DNA of 64,000 nt from Chenopodium formosanum (GCA_024500155.1 CM044874.1:41796384-41860383), one strand, 5' to 3'. Counted from the stretch's first letter, positions 34,005 to 47,304 are shown. A program made the numbers and translations. The notes: generated by a model from the sequence alone, not told the origin.

Positions 34005-34796
34005 TTCAATCAATGAATCAAAATTCAATAATAATAATTACAATAATAAAAAATTACCATGTTTGGATTTGATGGTTGAGCTCACTTGATATATACTTGT
34101 GCATGTATATTAATGCGCCAAGCTATTTAGAATGCTCGGTTGCCCCGGATTAACATGCGGCCCCACAAAGGAAATGTGATCCCAGTTATTGCCAAATGTT
34201 CCTTTCTTAGATCATTTGGTGATTTGTATTTTAATATTTGATTGCCACCTAGCTCAAATATTCATACATGAGACATCATACTGTTTGTCAACTACTCGAA
34301 TAAACCAAGCTCCGAGTGAACTGATGAACGAAGCACCCACACATTCGGATAGGTGCAGCTGGGCTTAATGGATCAGCAAAGCAACCACTCAGCAGGGTTG
34401 AGCCATTGCAACCGACTTTGATAAAAGAACGGAGCAAACATGGCAGCTGCTTAATAGAGGCAGGAAAAAGCCGTGCTTAATAGAGGCAGGCAGCAGCCCC
34501 GCAGGCCCGCAGCCGGCTTGATTGATAGACAAAGCTACCACCACAGCCGGACTTAATTTTAATGACAACCCAACATAATTGTAGGCTCACGCTTTTTAAT
34601 TAGCAACAGATTATTAAATAACTCTAATAAATCGCTTGCCTCCTAGCTTATTTCACACAGTTGCCGCGTGTATAGTAGATGGAAGATGAATAAAATATTA
34701 CCAGCTTGTACATGCGGCTTTCCCATCATCCATCCTAATACCAGCTTGTAGCAAATGGAGGATGAATAAAGTAATACCAGCTTGTTGATTACCAAG

Positions 34797-35475
34797 GCCG
34801 GCTGTAACATTAATTCATGCAATTACATGCGGCTTACATGGATATTAATGCCGCATGTATAAGCTGTAAATAAGATATTGCTCTTCCAAAGCTTTGTCAT
34901 AAATATGAAAAATAACAAATGGGAAGAGTAGGCTATTTGAGAATGAATAACCAAGCGCTTGGCCTATTTCATTCAGCTGCCGATTCTATTGATCAAACAA
35001 ACAACTAAGCAGCCGGCTTTGAGGTTGAACAAGGTAACCGTGGCAGCCGGCTTAATCAGAGCAGCCGCATATTTGGTGAATATAACAGCCATTTGCCACC
35101 CCTTTGAAGATGAACCAAGCAACCCCTACAGATAATCCCAGTCGACTCGACATCAAAGCATCTTGTGTAGCATATTTGACTGGTTGTATGCATTAAGTAG
35201 AATTAGCATAGATGGGTAAGCAAAGACCATGCTCTTTGAGTAACGTATGCCGAATGTAGAAGGTATTCTGGGCATGCCCGTTATGTAGTGCTTTGTAAAT
35301 AAAGTAGGTCACAAAAGTAGACATACTCCAATTGGGCATTTTATGCCATAGCTTTTTGCTCCTTTATCAGGAGGCTATTTTTCTGGATAATTCTTTTAAT
35401 TTGCATCACATATTACAAGTAAGCTAGTTATCAAGGATTAAGGAGTATGTGAGTAACCTTGCGTAGCCTGCTCAC

Positions 35476-35514
<39 letters not shown>

Positions 35515-37145
35515 TATATCAAAATTATACTCTCGTCTAGACAATCATAATAATGATATGATAATAAGAACAACTTACAAGCTTGGCCGCATCTCTCCTA
35601 CCATAGCATGGCCGGATGCTTTCATCAAAATCCGTATGTCTTATGCTTGATTTCTTTCAAGTCTCGAATGGAACTTTGCCGTATGTATTATGCTACTCAC
35701 ATTCATAATGTGAGAATAAATAAATATATTCACCAATATTGTATTTACATACATGGTAGAATAGTTAGGTGGCATGTATAAGTGAGGAGTGTTTCCATCA
35801 TGAAAGCATAGTGATCTTGGCCTGCTGACCATATTAGCTTCAAGTGAGCTGCTCAAACGGTGACGATTGCCGCCTAAAATTAAAGGTCTATTCATGGCAT
35901 TTTGCCTTGATACTCAACCCGGTTGCCGTATGTGTCGATAGCACATAGTAATGGGTCTATTTGAGTAATCTTGAATGATTGTGCCGCATGACACTCATAT
36001 CTTCACTCAAATGGAGCTTTGCCGACTTAGTTAATAAATTTTGATGCCGCCTGCTAGACACATACGGTTGCCGCCCCACACATTCTTCAGCAAATAGCTT
36101 GTACTTGCGGGGTGCCATATTCTCAAGGATGATATGAAAGTAGCAGCTAATAATGATAATGATGATCAGAGCAGCCGGGTGTGTTGGTGAACAAAACAGC
36201 CCGACATCAAGCTCAATGAGAGCTATTGACACATCCGGACTTAATGAAGAACAAAGCACCCCTGCGGCTGGGTTTGAGTATGAACCAAGCAGCCCACAAC
36301 AGGCTTAATAAAGGCACAAAGCAGCCCCACAGTCGCTTGACACCTTATGCTCGAGGATTATGTAATGTCAGCCGCTTGAACAAAGAAGCCCCTACATCTG
36401 GCTTCATGGCAGTCTGACTTTGTTTAGCTTGGTTGCCGCTTGACCAAGCTTATAATCGAGCCCTTTGCTAGTTTTTTATTTTTTTTTTATTTTTTTTTTA
36501 TTTTTTATTATGATATATATATATATCATAATAATGAAATTTGTTATTTTGAACAATACTCGTGCGGCCTACCAGGTAGACGAGCTTGAAATTTCTTAAG
36601 AGCTTTACACCCTCGTTAGCCGAATGTAGGAAGTGCGTGAGTACACTCTTGCCACTTGTGTCTCACTGATTACGTGAGTACAGGTTTGAAAGATAATTGC
36701 ATTATTAGTGTTTATGATAGTATCAATCATAATGCCACCATTCTCATTATGCTCTCGGGTTTAATTTGAGTCAGCATATTTGCCGCTTGTATTAGAGTAA
36801 GCTTGGGCTCCTGACTAATGGAGAAGCTACTTGGCTGTATAATGCCGCTTGATGATTAACAAGGGCGGCTGTAATCTGTAATTCATGCTATTACATGCGG
36901 TTTACATATACTTAGATACATGAAGATTAATGCCGTATGTATAGCCTTGTAAATATGATATTACTCTTCCAAAGCTTTGTCATAAATGAATATGAAAAAT
37001 AACAAATGGGAAGAGTATGCTACTTGAGAATGAATAACTAGGCGCTTGGCTTATTTCATTCAGCTGCCGCCTCTATTTATCAAGCAACCAAGCAGCCGGC
37101 TTTGAGGTGTGAACGAGGCAACCATGGCATTCGGCTTTGAACATA
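34797..37145. repeat. Long dispersed direct repeat within the non-autonomous element
   Basis: A segment of about 250 bp at 34797-35050 recurs at about 36862-37145. Shared words include TCTTCCAAAGCTTTGTCATA, ATGAAAAATAACAAATGGGA and GCAGCCGGCTTTGAGGT. Copies differ by small indels, so this duplication is older than the LTR pair. The intervening DNA holds no gene. Confidence 0.78.
35481..35520. repeat. Poly-T tract followed by a short TA repeat
   Basis: About 31 consecutive T, then TATATATATC. A simple repeat inside the non-autonomous element. Confidence 0.9.
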
Positions 37146-37605
37146 GTAGCCGCATAATTGATGAATATAGCAGCCGATTGCAGCCCCTTTGAGGATGAAC
37201 CAAGCAACCCCTACGACTGGTAGGTGCGGCTGCTCTCCCACGGTGAGCTACCTCACTAAAGACATGGTCATCCGGGCACCGTTGCTGGCTGACATTATTG
37301 ATGATGGTGACCGGCTGCCACCATTGATGAAGCTAATACATTTGATGATGGTTATCGGCTGCCGTTTGATTGATCGGTGCAAAGGCCGGTAATGAATGAG
37401 CGGCTCTCGCTCTTTCCCACAAATTCCATATGCCTGCGGCTCTTCATATATTAATATGAATTTTGTTGCAAATGGAAGAGGAATAAAATAATACTTGCAC
37501 ATGCGGCTTTCCCATCATTCATGGAGAGTGGATGCTTAAGTTTGGCCGCATGTCCCCCACTAACTTCAAGAGTTTATTCTTGAAAAAACAATTTGTATAA
37601 TACAA

Positions 37606-37611
<6 letters not shown>

Positions 37612-37674
<63 letters not shown>
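37612..37674. repeat. (AT)n microsatellite
   Basis: About 62 bp of alternating A and T inside the non-autonomous element. Confidence 0.95.
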
Positions 37675-37678
<4 letters not shown>

Positions 37679-38221
37679 ATATTGATATTATCAAATTATC
37701 AATCACAATGATTGGCCGCATGCCGCCTGCTATATTGCATACGGATGCCGTCTGTCCTATCTTCAAGCAAATAGCTTGGATAGGCTTGAATTAATTTTGC
37801 TAGATGTCTTGGTCTCATGGTGGAGTACGAATGTTGCATTTAGCTGGCTCAGTAAATGAGCAATGATTAAAATAGCATGCGGCTACAGCTTGTATGCATC
37901 CGGCTGGTTGAGGTGGCCTGAGCATGCGGCCGACTCATAAAATGAGTCAGATTAAAATAGTGGAGTTGGCCAATTTAGCCGCCTCACCCCTAATGTACCA
38001 TCCTCCAACTTAGATCAAATGGCATTGCCTTTTAACCATCCATTAAGAGAATAAAAGATGCATGATTTAGTCTAACAAGCCTTCTTGACCGTCTGACTCT
38101 TGGCATTCGGCCTCATGACACCAGATGTACTCAGCATCCGGCCTTAGGACGCCTGCCGCCTCCTAAAGGAAGCTCCCCCTATTGAGTCGGTGATCCACCG
38201 TTGTGCCATTACAGATGTGTC

Positions 38222-38241
38222 TCCCCACAGACGGCGCCAAA
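38222..38241 (-). promoter_or_regulatory. Primer-binding site of the non-autonomous element
   Basis: Read on the reverse strand, TGGCGCCGTCTGTGGGGA begins two bases after the 5' LTR. It ends in the TGG that pairs with the CCA end of a tRNA. I do not assign the tRNA. This marks the 5' side of the element and fixes its orientation. Confidence 0.82.
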
Positions 38242-38699
38242 TGTTTCGGGGTTTTTTGTACGTACCCAAATGGAGGGTATGTACGTCCCTCGGGAGACAG
38301 ATCCGCAATGCAACACTCGAACGGCCCGATCACCTGCAAAACAACGGACCCCGGGGGGCCGGAGGTCCGCCTCCGACGATCAAGTTAGTGATCGATATAA
38401 TGTATTTTTAGAGAGAGAAAATAGAGAAGGGAGAGTGATTGTGGGGGGCATGGCCCTTGGAGAATGAATTAACCCTCTTTGAACTGATGTGAAGATCAGT
38501 ATTTATAGAGCATTGGGATATGTGCCTTTTAGGTCATTTAACCTAAAAGGCTATAGGTTTATGGGCTTAGAGCCCATTATCACTCTTCTATCGTTGAGTG
38601 ACACGTGTCATGCTCTAATTGGCTCATAGAGAGCTGAGCTTGCGGACACGTGTCGCGGTGGCATTGGTCCACATATAGAGGGTAATTTTACCCCAAACA
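38242..38699 (-). repeat. 5' LTR of the non-autonomous element
   Basis: Same 458-bp sequence as 32289-32746. TATA box at 38500-38508 on the reverse strand, G-boxes at 38602-38607 and 38647-38652. This copy would drive transcription leftward through the interior. Confidence 0.93.
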
Positions 38700-38704
38700 C
38701 CCTC

Positions 38705-40725
38705 CATTAATAATAAAAATAACGGAAAATTTTTCACAAAAATTAGTTACATTTTTTAACACACTTATATGCACATAAAATGAAAAATAAAAAATGTAAA
38801 AGAGAAAATAGACATAGTAATCATAGGATATATATACAATATGTCTAACATAAGTGTCAAGTAAAAAATCAGCACAGTCTTACAAAGTCAAAATAAAATA
38901 TATATATATATAGATACTGCTATGATGGCGGAGTACACAAATGAAGGGGAACGTCAAACATGTCAAAGAATTGTACAGTCTGAGGAGTCAACCCCTTACC
39001 AACATTAGGATTGCTAGTGGTCGGGATTGAAAGAGTGGAGCCACTCCATCCTACCTCACCCTGCTGGTGCACTCCTAACTGCTGAGGCTATTGTGACGAT
39101 GAGCCAACCTCATACGTCCCACCACCCACTGAAGAAGCTGATGTCGCGCCTCCTTGGCCAGTCAGCCTCTTCGAAGCACCCTCAAACGAAGAGCCGGAAT
39201 CCACTAGTACTACGGTGTGCTCCGACTCCGCTCAGCCACCCTGGCTCCTTACCGATGTACGTCGGCGCCCGGAGCCGTATCTGGATCTTTCCCTCCGATC
39301 GTCGGGTCTTGTACGAGTGCATGTCGGAGGAACAGGCTGAAATAGAAAAAACAAATCAAGTCAAGCACAGAAAATTAAGCAAATAGAGTAAGCAATAAGG
39401 TCAAAGGAAATACCTCCATGCCATCATCACCACGACGACACCTAGATCGGTAAATCAATCTCACGACCTGATAACGGAAGGCGTCCATGCCTCTCGCCAT
39501 CCTCGTCATCACCTCTCTTGAGAACTATCAAGCAATAAAGTTAGAAATAACCAATGAACATATATGCAAACAAAATAATGATAAAAGACTTATCGAGGTC
39601 TAGTGGCAAGGTATCGAACTCTCTATCAAGTGTCAGGGCTCAGGGGCTAGAGGAATCATCTCCTCGACCGAGCCAAAAGACCCCTAATAAATGATAGACA
39701 CCCGTGGAGGCAAAAACTCCTTAGCAGCTTCCGTAGCCCGTCAAAATAAAATGTAGGAGATTAAAATTTTCTAGGGGGTTATTAAGAGAATAAATCAAAG
39801 ACACGAAATTCACCTGTGCCTCCTCCAATATATAAGGAGGTGGAGCAAAACTCGGCATGTGACTCTCGTCATAATTCCGAGACGGATGGATATGATGCTG
39901 CTAATTCGAACCAGCTTGTGATCTACTTAGGTTGACTATCATGTCCGTTTGGTCCAACATGTGCCATGGGGGACGAGTAGGAACGACAAAGGACTCTGAA
40001 GAGTGCTGAATTGCAACTCTCCAACCCACATACACCACAACGTCATACGTCCCCTGAAAATAGTGACGTTGAGCTCTATACTAGATAACACGTATAGGAA
40101 AGTTAAATCAACCCATGGCCGAAATTGGACCTGAAGACCCTACAAAATGAATACCTATGAGATAAGATTCTACTAAGAAGCAAAAAGAACGAAAATATAA
40201 GCAAAGCAAACAAAGAGAATCAACTCTCGAACATCGGCAGTAGCAGTTTGGTCACTGTAACGGGCTCCCCAACTAGCAGCAATGGGGAGCCCTCGAGGTT
40301 AAGGCCTCGCTAGTGAAAAAGACGGGAAGTACTCATAGAACCTGATCTATAATAATAGAGAAGCATAAGCGAGTGCTAAACACATATCTAAAGAAACTTT
40401 AGTAAAGAGAAACAAGGTATACCTCTACAATCCTCCAGAAACTAGAATGAGTGACGTCCTCATCAAACTTACGATGACGACAAGTGAGTCATAATCCAAG
40501 TAGGAAGTCAGCATAGGCCAAGCTGGCCCAATCTTATGTCCCGACCATATGAAGGTCACGAAGAGTAGGCAGGTAATAGCGTAGCACTCGGCTACCCTTT
40601 TCAAGAGAAAAAGTCTCTAATAAAAGGATCAAAACAAAGATGCGCACTCACTTATCTGGGCTGGTCGCATTATCTCGGAAATCTTCCATGAGCATGGACT
40701 GACGAATACATCGGCTACTAATCTG
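38705..40725. other. Mostly unassigned, downstream part of a mobile-domain remnant
   Basis: No intact gene. A short TA repeat lies at about 38897-38912. A forward open frame at 39027-39386 has no recognisable domain and probably is the antisense of the decayed reverse-strand gene at 40726-41215. Confidence 0.35.
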
Positions 40726-41215
40726 TCAAGGCCGAGCCTCGCCGCGATCTCGAATAGCGATGGGACAGAGTAGCTCCTCTACCTCGGGAGAGAATGCAGT
40801 GATATCGCTGCCAAATAGAACTGCAGCAGTCTTGAACTCGAGTCTAATGATGAGAGTGATATCCACAGGAGTGATAGTCATCTCACCCCCAGGAAAATGA
40901 AAAGTGTAGGTGGTGTCCCAAAAGAACTCCATTAAGTCTCAAATCAGCCCACGCAACTCCTCGTTGTTGCAAATATAAGACTCGTACATCTACCCGATGG
41001 TGTTGTTTCTCGAGCAATGGCAACGAACTCGCTCGTCGGTTATTCCGAGACGGACTCGCTCCGAGATGTGAAACAAAGGCACAAATTACAAGATACGCCC
41101 ATCCTACTTTGGAAACTCCCCCAGTGGTGGAAGTACCCTCACCGACGTCGACAAGCTCGTCCTCTCGGGGAGCCCCCCATGAGTGTGAGCCAGAACCGCA
41201 TCGTCGAGTCACGCT
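40726..41215 (-). pseudogene. Plant mobile domain (PMD)-like remnant
   Basis: The reverse translation reads NNEELRGLI, stop, DLMEFFWDTTYTFHFPGGEM, then TITPVDITLIIRLEF (40726-40970). This matches the pattern of the plant mobile domain, where a W-x-x-x-T-x-TFH-x-P-x-GE block precedes T-x-x-D. The N-terminal side up to 41215 is acidic and frameshifted. Domestic PMD proteins act in silencing and development, but many copies are carried by transposons. This one is dead. Confidence 0.6.
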
Positions 41216-42808
41216 AATTATGCAAGAAAAGAGTAAATTAAAGGTTCTATAGTATTTAAGGTTAGCTTGGCCACATAATACTGTCTTTGTAAAAAAATAG
41301 AGTACGTAGTACTAAAATAGAGCATGATTTTGATTCGAACAAAGAAAGCATTTTCAAGCAATCAAACAATTTCTTGTAATAATAGGACAAATATTGTTAC
41401 AAATTGAGCATGAATAGCTAGCAAAAACATGAAGAACATGTCACATTATTCTCATGAATTCAAGGGGTTTAACAATGGCAAATCGCTCATTGCTTCACCA
41501 TATTGAGTCAAACAAGTCTCAAAACACTCCTAAGGTGATATATTAACATAAACAAGAAAATTGATGGCATAAAATTCGACAAACAAAGCGAATTAAGCAA
41601 TATAAATTATGAATTTTCCGAAAAACCACAAGCAAACAAGCACAAAATTCGCACAAAATAAAGTGAGTTTAAGAAAAACTTACATAGATCGGAAAACTAG
41701 AGATCAAGAGCTTTGATTTGCAACAAATTTGGAAGAATGTCGTTGAGAAGCGAAATAGAACAAGCAAGGGGAAGTTTCGAGTGAAACCGAGAAAGAATCG
41801 TCACGAATATAAAAATGAAGGAGAAGGGGTTTAAATCCGGAAAACCCAACTCCAGTGTGAAACGACATGCATGTTGCACCGTGACAAGCCTGGTGCGCCG
41901 CAATAAAGCGAAGCAGCACGTGCTGGCTGCCTTTCCTCAGCGACACAATTTGTAGCCCCAGTATTGATTTATGCGAACCTCATGATTCAATTTTTGGTAC
42001 TCGGTACGCTAGTAAGCCCTATAAGAAAATTGACATGATTAGTAGTCGGCTCGATTACAATCACGGTAACTGATTAACCTGCTGATGATTGTCTCAATTA
42101 GCTTAAAGCGCCTAAGCATTGGCTAATCGCAAGCACCAAGATATTAGTTCATAAGGAAACAAAAACATCAAATTTACAGTAAAATACAAGCAACATAATA
42201 GCGAGCATTACAACAGAGCACTAGAAACCTGAGGATCAACAAATAGTGATCCTCGGTAACTTTCCAAGGGAAGTTATCACGCAAAATAGGAGATTGCTAC
42301 AGGCAAAGAAATCTGTAGAAATCTTCGATGATGTTCCCTAAGATGAGGAAAATCATCATAAAGGCTGAAGATGGCTACAAGAAGAGCTATATTCGACAAT
42401 TTTTCATAAGATGTGAGAAATTGTAAAAAATCTGAGAATGACTACAAGCAAAGTTATCTTTGATTGTGTTCCCTAAGATGTGGAAGATGGTCACAGAGTG
42501 GCGTCAGAAGAGTGCTACAAGCAGAGCATTCTTCGATGGTGTTCCCTAAGATGTGAAAGACGGTCATAGTGGAAATTGAAGGCAACTAGAAGCAGAGCGG
42601 TCTTCAGGCAATATCTACTAGCTTGTGGAGGCCATTACAACAAAAATGCAGCAACAAAAACATTTACCCCATAGAAGTATGCTTGACGGTACACGATACG
42701 CATTTCTTAACTCTCTTATTAGTTTAAACTAACGCTAGTTTGCAAGTATCGGTGTTACAAGAATGATTTAGGATTGCAAGACGTTCTGAATTATTCTTCG
42801 TCCCTATC
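41216..42808. other. Unassigned interval before the reverse Athila LTR
   Basis: No gene recognised. A short repeated phrase (CCCTAAGATG with AGATGTG, near 42340, 42470 and 42547) is present three times at 42330-42600 within similar 80- to 130-bp units. A GC-richer patch at 41850-41940 resembles LTR GC segments. Confidence 0.4.
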
Positions 42809-44452
42809 TGACAAGCGGTAAACCTAGGTCGTTGGGGGCTAGATTTCCCGGCCAAAACAATATTTATTAAGCTAAACCAACCAGGGGTATACGGTAAGTC
42901 TAGGTTGAATCCCAACGGAAGGAGGGAGAGCTATGGTCGATGCTAAGCTATTTCGAAGGCTAAGGAGGTGGTTGGTCTTCAATAAATTGAATTAATTGAA
43001 TCAAACAACTACAGGAAAATTTTAAAGGATGCTAGGGAATCGGGATTCACATGAACTCTTGATATACATGCTATTGGGAAGGAAATCGATCAATCATGCA
43101 ACGCGAAGGAAAGCAAGAAATGCTATCAAAATCACTCAAAAGGGTATTTCCCATGGTAAAGCTAGATATCTCTACAAATGACTCCAATAGGAAAATCACA
43201 AATTGAGCTCAATCAATAATAATAGATTCCAAATCAATTGTTCGTGTCATTGAAACCTAATATGCAATATAGCATGATAGTTAAGGTTGATCACTCCTCA
43301 AGTTATCAAAACACATGCACAAATTTCAATAACCAATTTAATAACAATGATTATATCAAATTCCCCTAATTAATCATGAAATATCACATGTTCTTGCTTC
43401 ACCTTATCCTTAGCAAGTAAACTACTCACTACTCATTGCAAATTCAAACAACAAAGCTGAATCAATCACAAATTTCATCATCATCAAAGTAATCCAAATA
43501 TTCTCAAATTTATCAATATCAAATTAACCAAACAACAAATAATTCAACGAAATTCAAAAATCAAACAACAAATTGCATTAAAGGTAAATAATTCATACAA
43601 ATCCTTGATCAAAATAAAAGAAGTAGAAGATTTGAAATAGCATTCATCAACATCATCAAGTTTTGCTCTCTAAAATCAAAGAACATTCAACAAAATCTAG
43701 TGCTTCTCTCTCTAATATTTCATCTAAAATCTAATCTAAATTTTCTAATTCAATTTCCTCGTTAAAATTAAGAAAAACTATATATAGTAAAACTAACTAA
43801 AGGGAATTTAGTAAGATGTTCCAAAAAGAACCTCAAAGAGCGCAATCCCACTCTTGTATGTGCGACCGCTACAAAAAGGGTACAGAACAGGGAGAAGAAT
43901 GATGGGATGCCCCTGCGCAGCAGCGTGGCGCGGCTGCTCCTCTCTAAAACGCGCCCACGCAGCAGGAGCTGGGGAAACTCCCTAGTGTGCTCCAACTTGT
44001 CCTCGTGAGCTCCGGATGAGCTATGATGCTATAGGAAGTAAGTTAGAGAACTCTTGGTGGGTTCGATAACACTCCTTCATGCCCAAACGACATGAAATGG
44101 CGCAACCTTGATTAAAACGCTCTTGAATTCCTTTGCTCTTGGAATTCATTGAATTCCTTTGCTCTTGGAATTCACTGGAGAAATGGGACATCACTATTGG
44201 CTTGAAAACTTCGAGGAGGACACACTTGAGACTCTCGAATACCACCAACATCTTATAAACAAAGATGATCAAGGAAGTAAAGAATAATATGCAAAATACG
44301 CTGGAAAAGCGAGAAAATGAGAAAACTTCTAATGAAAAAGCAAAGTAAAGAAAATGTAAGAAAAACTAGAGAAAATGGAGTAAAAGGAATACAGAAGTCA
44401 TGTAAAATCATCCTACAAGAAGCCAAATGAGTTCCATAAATGACACACATCA
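42809..44452 (-). repeat. 3' LTR of Athila copy 2
   Basis: 1644 bp. The reverse start is TGATGTGTGTCATTTATGG at 44452 and the end lies near TGACAAGCGG (plus-strand 42809). TATA-like CTATATATAG at about 43778-43787. GC-rich segment at 43905-43985. An ACGACCTAG-like end block is present with changes. Confidence 0.8.
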
Positions 44453-47304
44453 AACTCCCCCAAGCTAAACTTTTGCTCGTCCTCGTGAAAAAAACCAAGA
44501 AAGAATAAATAGGATGAAAGACTTTATTCAAACAAAAAAAAAAAAAAACAAGAAAGAATCAAGAATATACACTAAGACTCACTTTCGTAGAAATCATTGT
44601 TAATATTAGCAACTAAAGAGAAGTCATTTAAACCTCTAGATTGCTATAGAGGACGAGTGATGCTCTTATAAGGGTTTCCTAAGTGATTAACCCATAACTC
44701 TTTGAAGTAAAATAAAAATTCAAACAAATAGCTCTTGACATGGACTTTGTAAATGATCAAATGCAAGTGAATAAAAACTTTTCTATATGATAGGGTTATG
44801 CATGCTCCAAGATATCTAAGGTTGGTTGAAGCATAAGACTTGCTAAACGTAGAGAACTAATGAGGTGCAATCCACTTTCATCCCAACTAATCTAACAGTG
44901 TTCTCCAAATGGCTTCAAATCAACATTTAGTAAGCGTCTTAATGGTACCTCAAAGGAACCGGAAAAGAAAGAAATTTTAGGCTACTCGACATCTCGACTA
45001 TTATCTATCGCTCTATAAGCTTGCCCCACATCTTCTTCCACCGACTAGTGACCCAACCAAAAAAGTCAAAAGGTCTTGGAAATGGTTGTAATGTAAGGGT
45101 GAGAAGGGTGATGGTAGGCTAAAATTTGAAATTTGGTGTTATAGCTAAATCGTGAAGCTAAGATTGGCCAAACATCAACACTAAAACCAAGTAATCACCA
45201 AACAAAAACACAACATCCCCAAACTTATTCAAAGCTAAGAATCACAAACACATGTACAAAAAGCGTAAGAATGCTTCCCCCCCAAGCCAAAATAAAACAT
45301 TCTCCTCAATACGTAAAATCGGAAGAAAGAAACTTTCATCAAAATATTTTTTAAATTTTCTCATTATTCATTTTTTTCAATTTTTACCAAAGCTTTTAAA
45401 TGTGCTTCACTTTTTCTCTTTTTATATGTTTTCATTTTTGCACATTATTCACTGTCCTCGCTTCTTTTAACTATGAACGGCTTTTTCAACATTTGCATTT
45501 GTTTTCTATTCACAAAATATTACAACACGAACTTTCTTCCATCAAAAAGAACCAAACAATCATTCTCATCCACCAAAACTCCAACATAAGAGACTAAATA
45601 CTTCTCAAAACAAAAGATGAGAACAAAAATGAAACAAAAGCCTCAAGAACAAAAGATGTGGCATGAAATGAAGGGTATATGGCTCAAATGGTTAGAAATA
45701 AAGCAAATGAAAACCCAAAATAAAGAAATGAAATCTAACCCTGAAAAGTAAAATTACCACCCGAAAAGATGCCTTTATCCTTCCTAATGGCTTGATTGCG
45801 ATCTCGGGAGATAAAAGACAAATTCTAGATAAAGTACATAATAGCCAAGGATCAATGTGCCGCTCAAGCAAAATATGTAGAAGGCTTGAAAAGAATGAAA
45901 TCGCACATGGTTGTAGCAATAACTCACTACACGCTTCACATCCACTAAAGGAAGCAACTCCATCTTACCAATAACCAATAGAATCCGGCTTCAAGGCCCC
46001 AAAAGGTCTAAAACGCTACGTCAACATACCGTATCCTAGAGCCAACCAAGGATTCTCTCAAAGCATGCACACCGATAAGACATAGGAAGGCACATATTCA
46101 AATGCAAAAGCTCGGATAGTAGTATATTAAAATACAAGAGCTAAACAAGTAAAAAGAAAATGTAGCCTCAAAATCTTTTTGTTTGTTTTTGTTTTATAAA
46201 AGCAAGAAAAAGAAAAAAGAAAGGAGAAAAAAAAGAAATAAGAAAAGAAAAGCACTACAATGCAAGCAAGATAAGTTAAATCCAATCGTCATACAAGTGG
46301 TCATTCAGCAACATCGCCAATGACTCCAAACACACTAGGTGTTACAAGGCAAACATCCTCGAACAAGAAACTCTTCCTAAACTAAAACTATCTAAGCAAT
46401 CAAGAGAAAAAGAGAAAGAGAACAAATAGAGGGATCTCACCGGGTATTCAAAACCAAGATAAAGAGGAGAAGCAAGCATAAAACTGCCAAGATACCTCAT
46501 AAGCAAAAGCAAGGATAAAAGCCAAAGTGAGAGATAGAAAGCTATATAAAAAAAAAAAATTGTGAGTAACTTCCAGACAAAAACTAGAAACAGCCTAAAG
46601 AAAATTAGTATCATAAAACTAAAGAAATGAAATCATATAGCAGAGGGAAATTTCATCCATCAAGAAAGCAATCAGGAAACAAAGAATCAAGAAACAACTT
46701 ACAAACCAACATCATGTCATCATTGTCAGAAAACAATCTCAGCAAATAGAAACCATCAGAAATCATCATCGAGACACTAAATCGATGACAGAACAAAATT
46801 GAACCATAGATTAAAGGGGGAAACCAATTCAACACCACAAACATAAGAATACTCCCCTAAGCCTAAAATGAGCTACAACCCCCTCCTTCTTAATCCAAAA
46901 CCTAGCAACAAGCTGTCAAAATAACAAAACAAAAGCAAACGAGCATAAAAGGGGGCGGGGGTATCAAAAATGACATCACTTGGCACTATAGTAAGAAGTA
47001 GAATGGATACTTCCTTCACCAACCTTAGAAGAAACATGGCTACAGACATCATCCACTTCCATTGGATCCTTATCCTTCAACCGACTTTTCCTCATGGCCT
47101 TGTCCTTAGTAAATATTGGGACCAATCATCCAGAACCGGCTATCCCGAGAGCCCCCATTGGCCAAAAGTCTCATGATAAGGGAATGGGTTAGGGTTAGGG
47201 TTAGCCGGGTCATAAGCAAAGTCACATTCTCCGGGCCTCTTATAGCCGTAAGAGGTCGGAGAGGTCCCCTCCCAATAGGGATATCACAATCTAGGTCCAA
47301 AGGG
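44453..47304 (-). other. 3' untranslated region of Athila copy 2, with polypurine tract
   Basis: No gene. Read on the reverse strand, TTTAGCTTGGGGGAGTT (plus-strand 44453-44470) abuts the LTR and is the likely polypurine tract. Further C-rich plus-strand runs near 45227 and 45280 are extra PPT-like copies. Open frames in A-rich sequence are not supported as genes. The GGGTTA triplet repeat at 47185-47204 belongs to the decayed coding tail. Confidence 0.72.

Larger units (their letters stand above)
32289..38699 (-). mobile_element. Non-autonomous LTR retrotransposon (LARD-type) with two identical LTRs
   Basis: 6411 bp: two 458-bp LTRs, a 5-bp duplication CCCTC, a primer-binding site next to the right LTR and a polypurine tract next to the left LTR, so the element runs on the reverse strand. 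The roughly 5.5-kb interior has no gag, protease, reverse transcriptase or integrase motif in any frame. It is built from tandem and dispersed repeats, simple repeats and recurrent GCAGCCGGC-like words. It must move with enzymes from a partner element. Reading both LTRs base by base I found no difference, which points to a very recent insertion. Confidence 0.94.
32284..38704. repeat. Target-site duplications CCCTC of the non-autonomous LTR element
   Basis: CCCTC occurs at 32284-32288 and 38700-38704, flanking the LTR ends TGTTTCGGGG and CCCCAAACA. Confidence 0.92.

Noticed and set aside
39027..39386. 119-codon forward open frame
   Set aside because: No recognisable domain. It lies opposite the downstream part of a decayed reverse-strand PMD-like gene and is most likely its shadow.
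47185..47204. Telomere-like GGGTTA repeats
   Set aside because: Only three hexamer units. The usual plant telomere unit has seven bases, and the same place in copies 1 and 3 (about 1419 and 62880) has related coding sequence with AACCCTAATCC or CTAATCC, so it is a small expansion in a decayed ORF.
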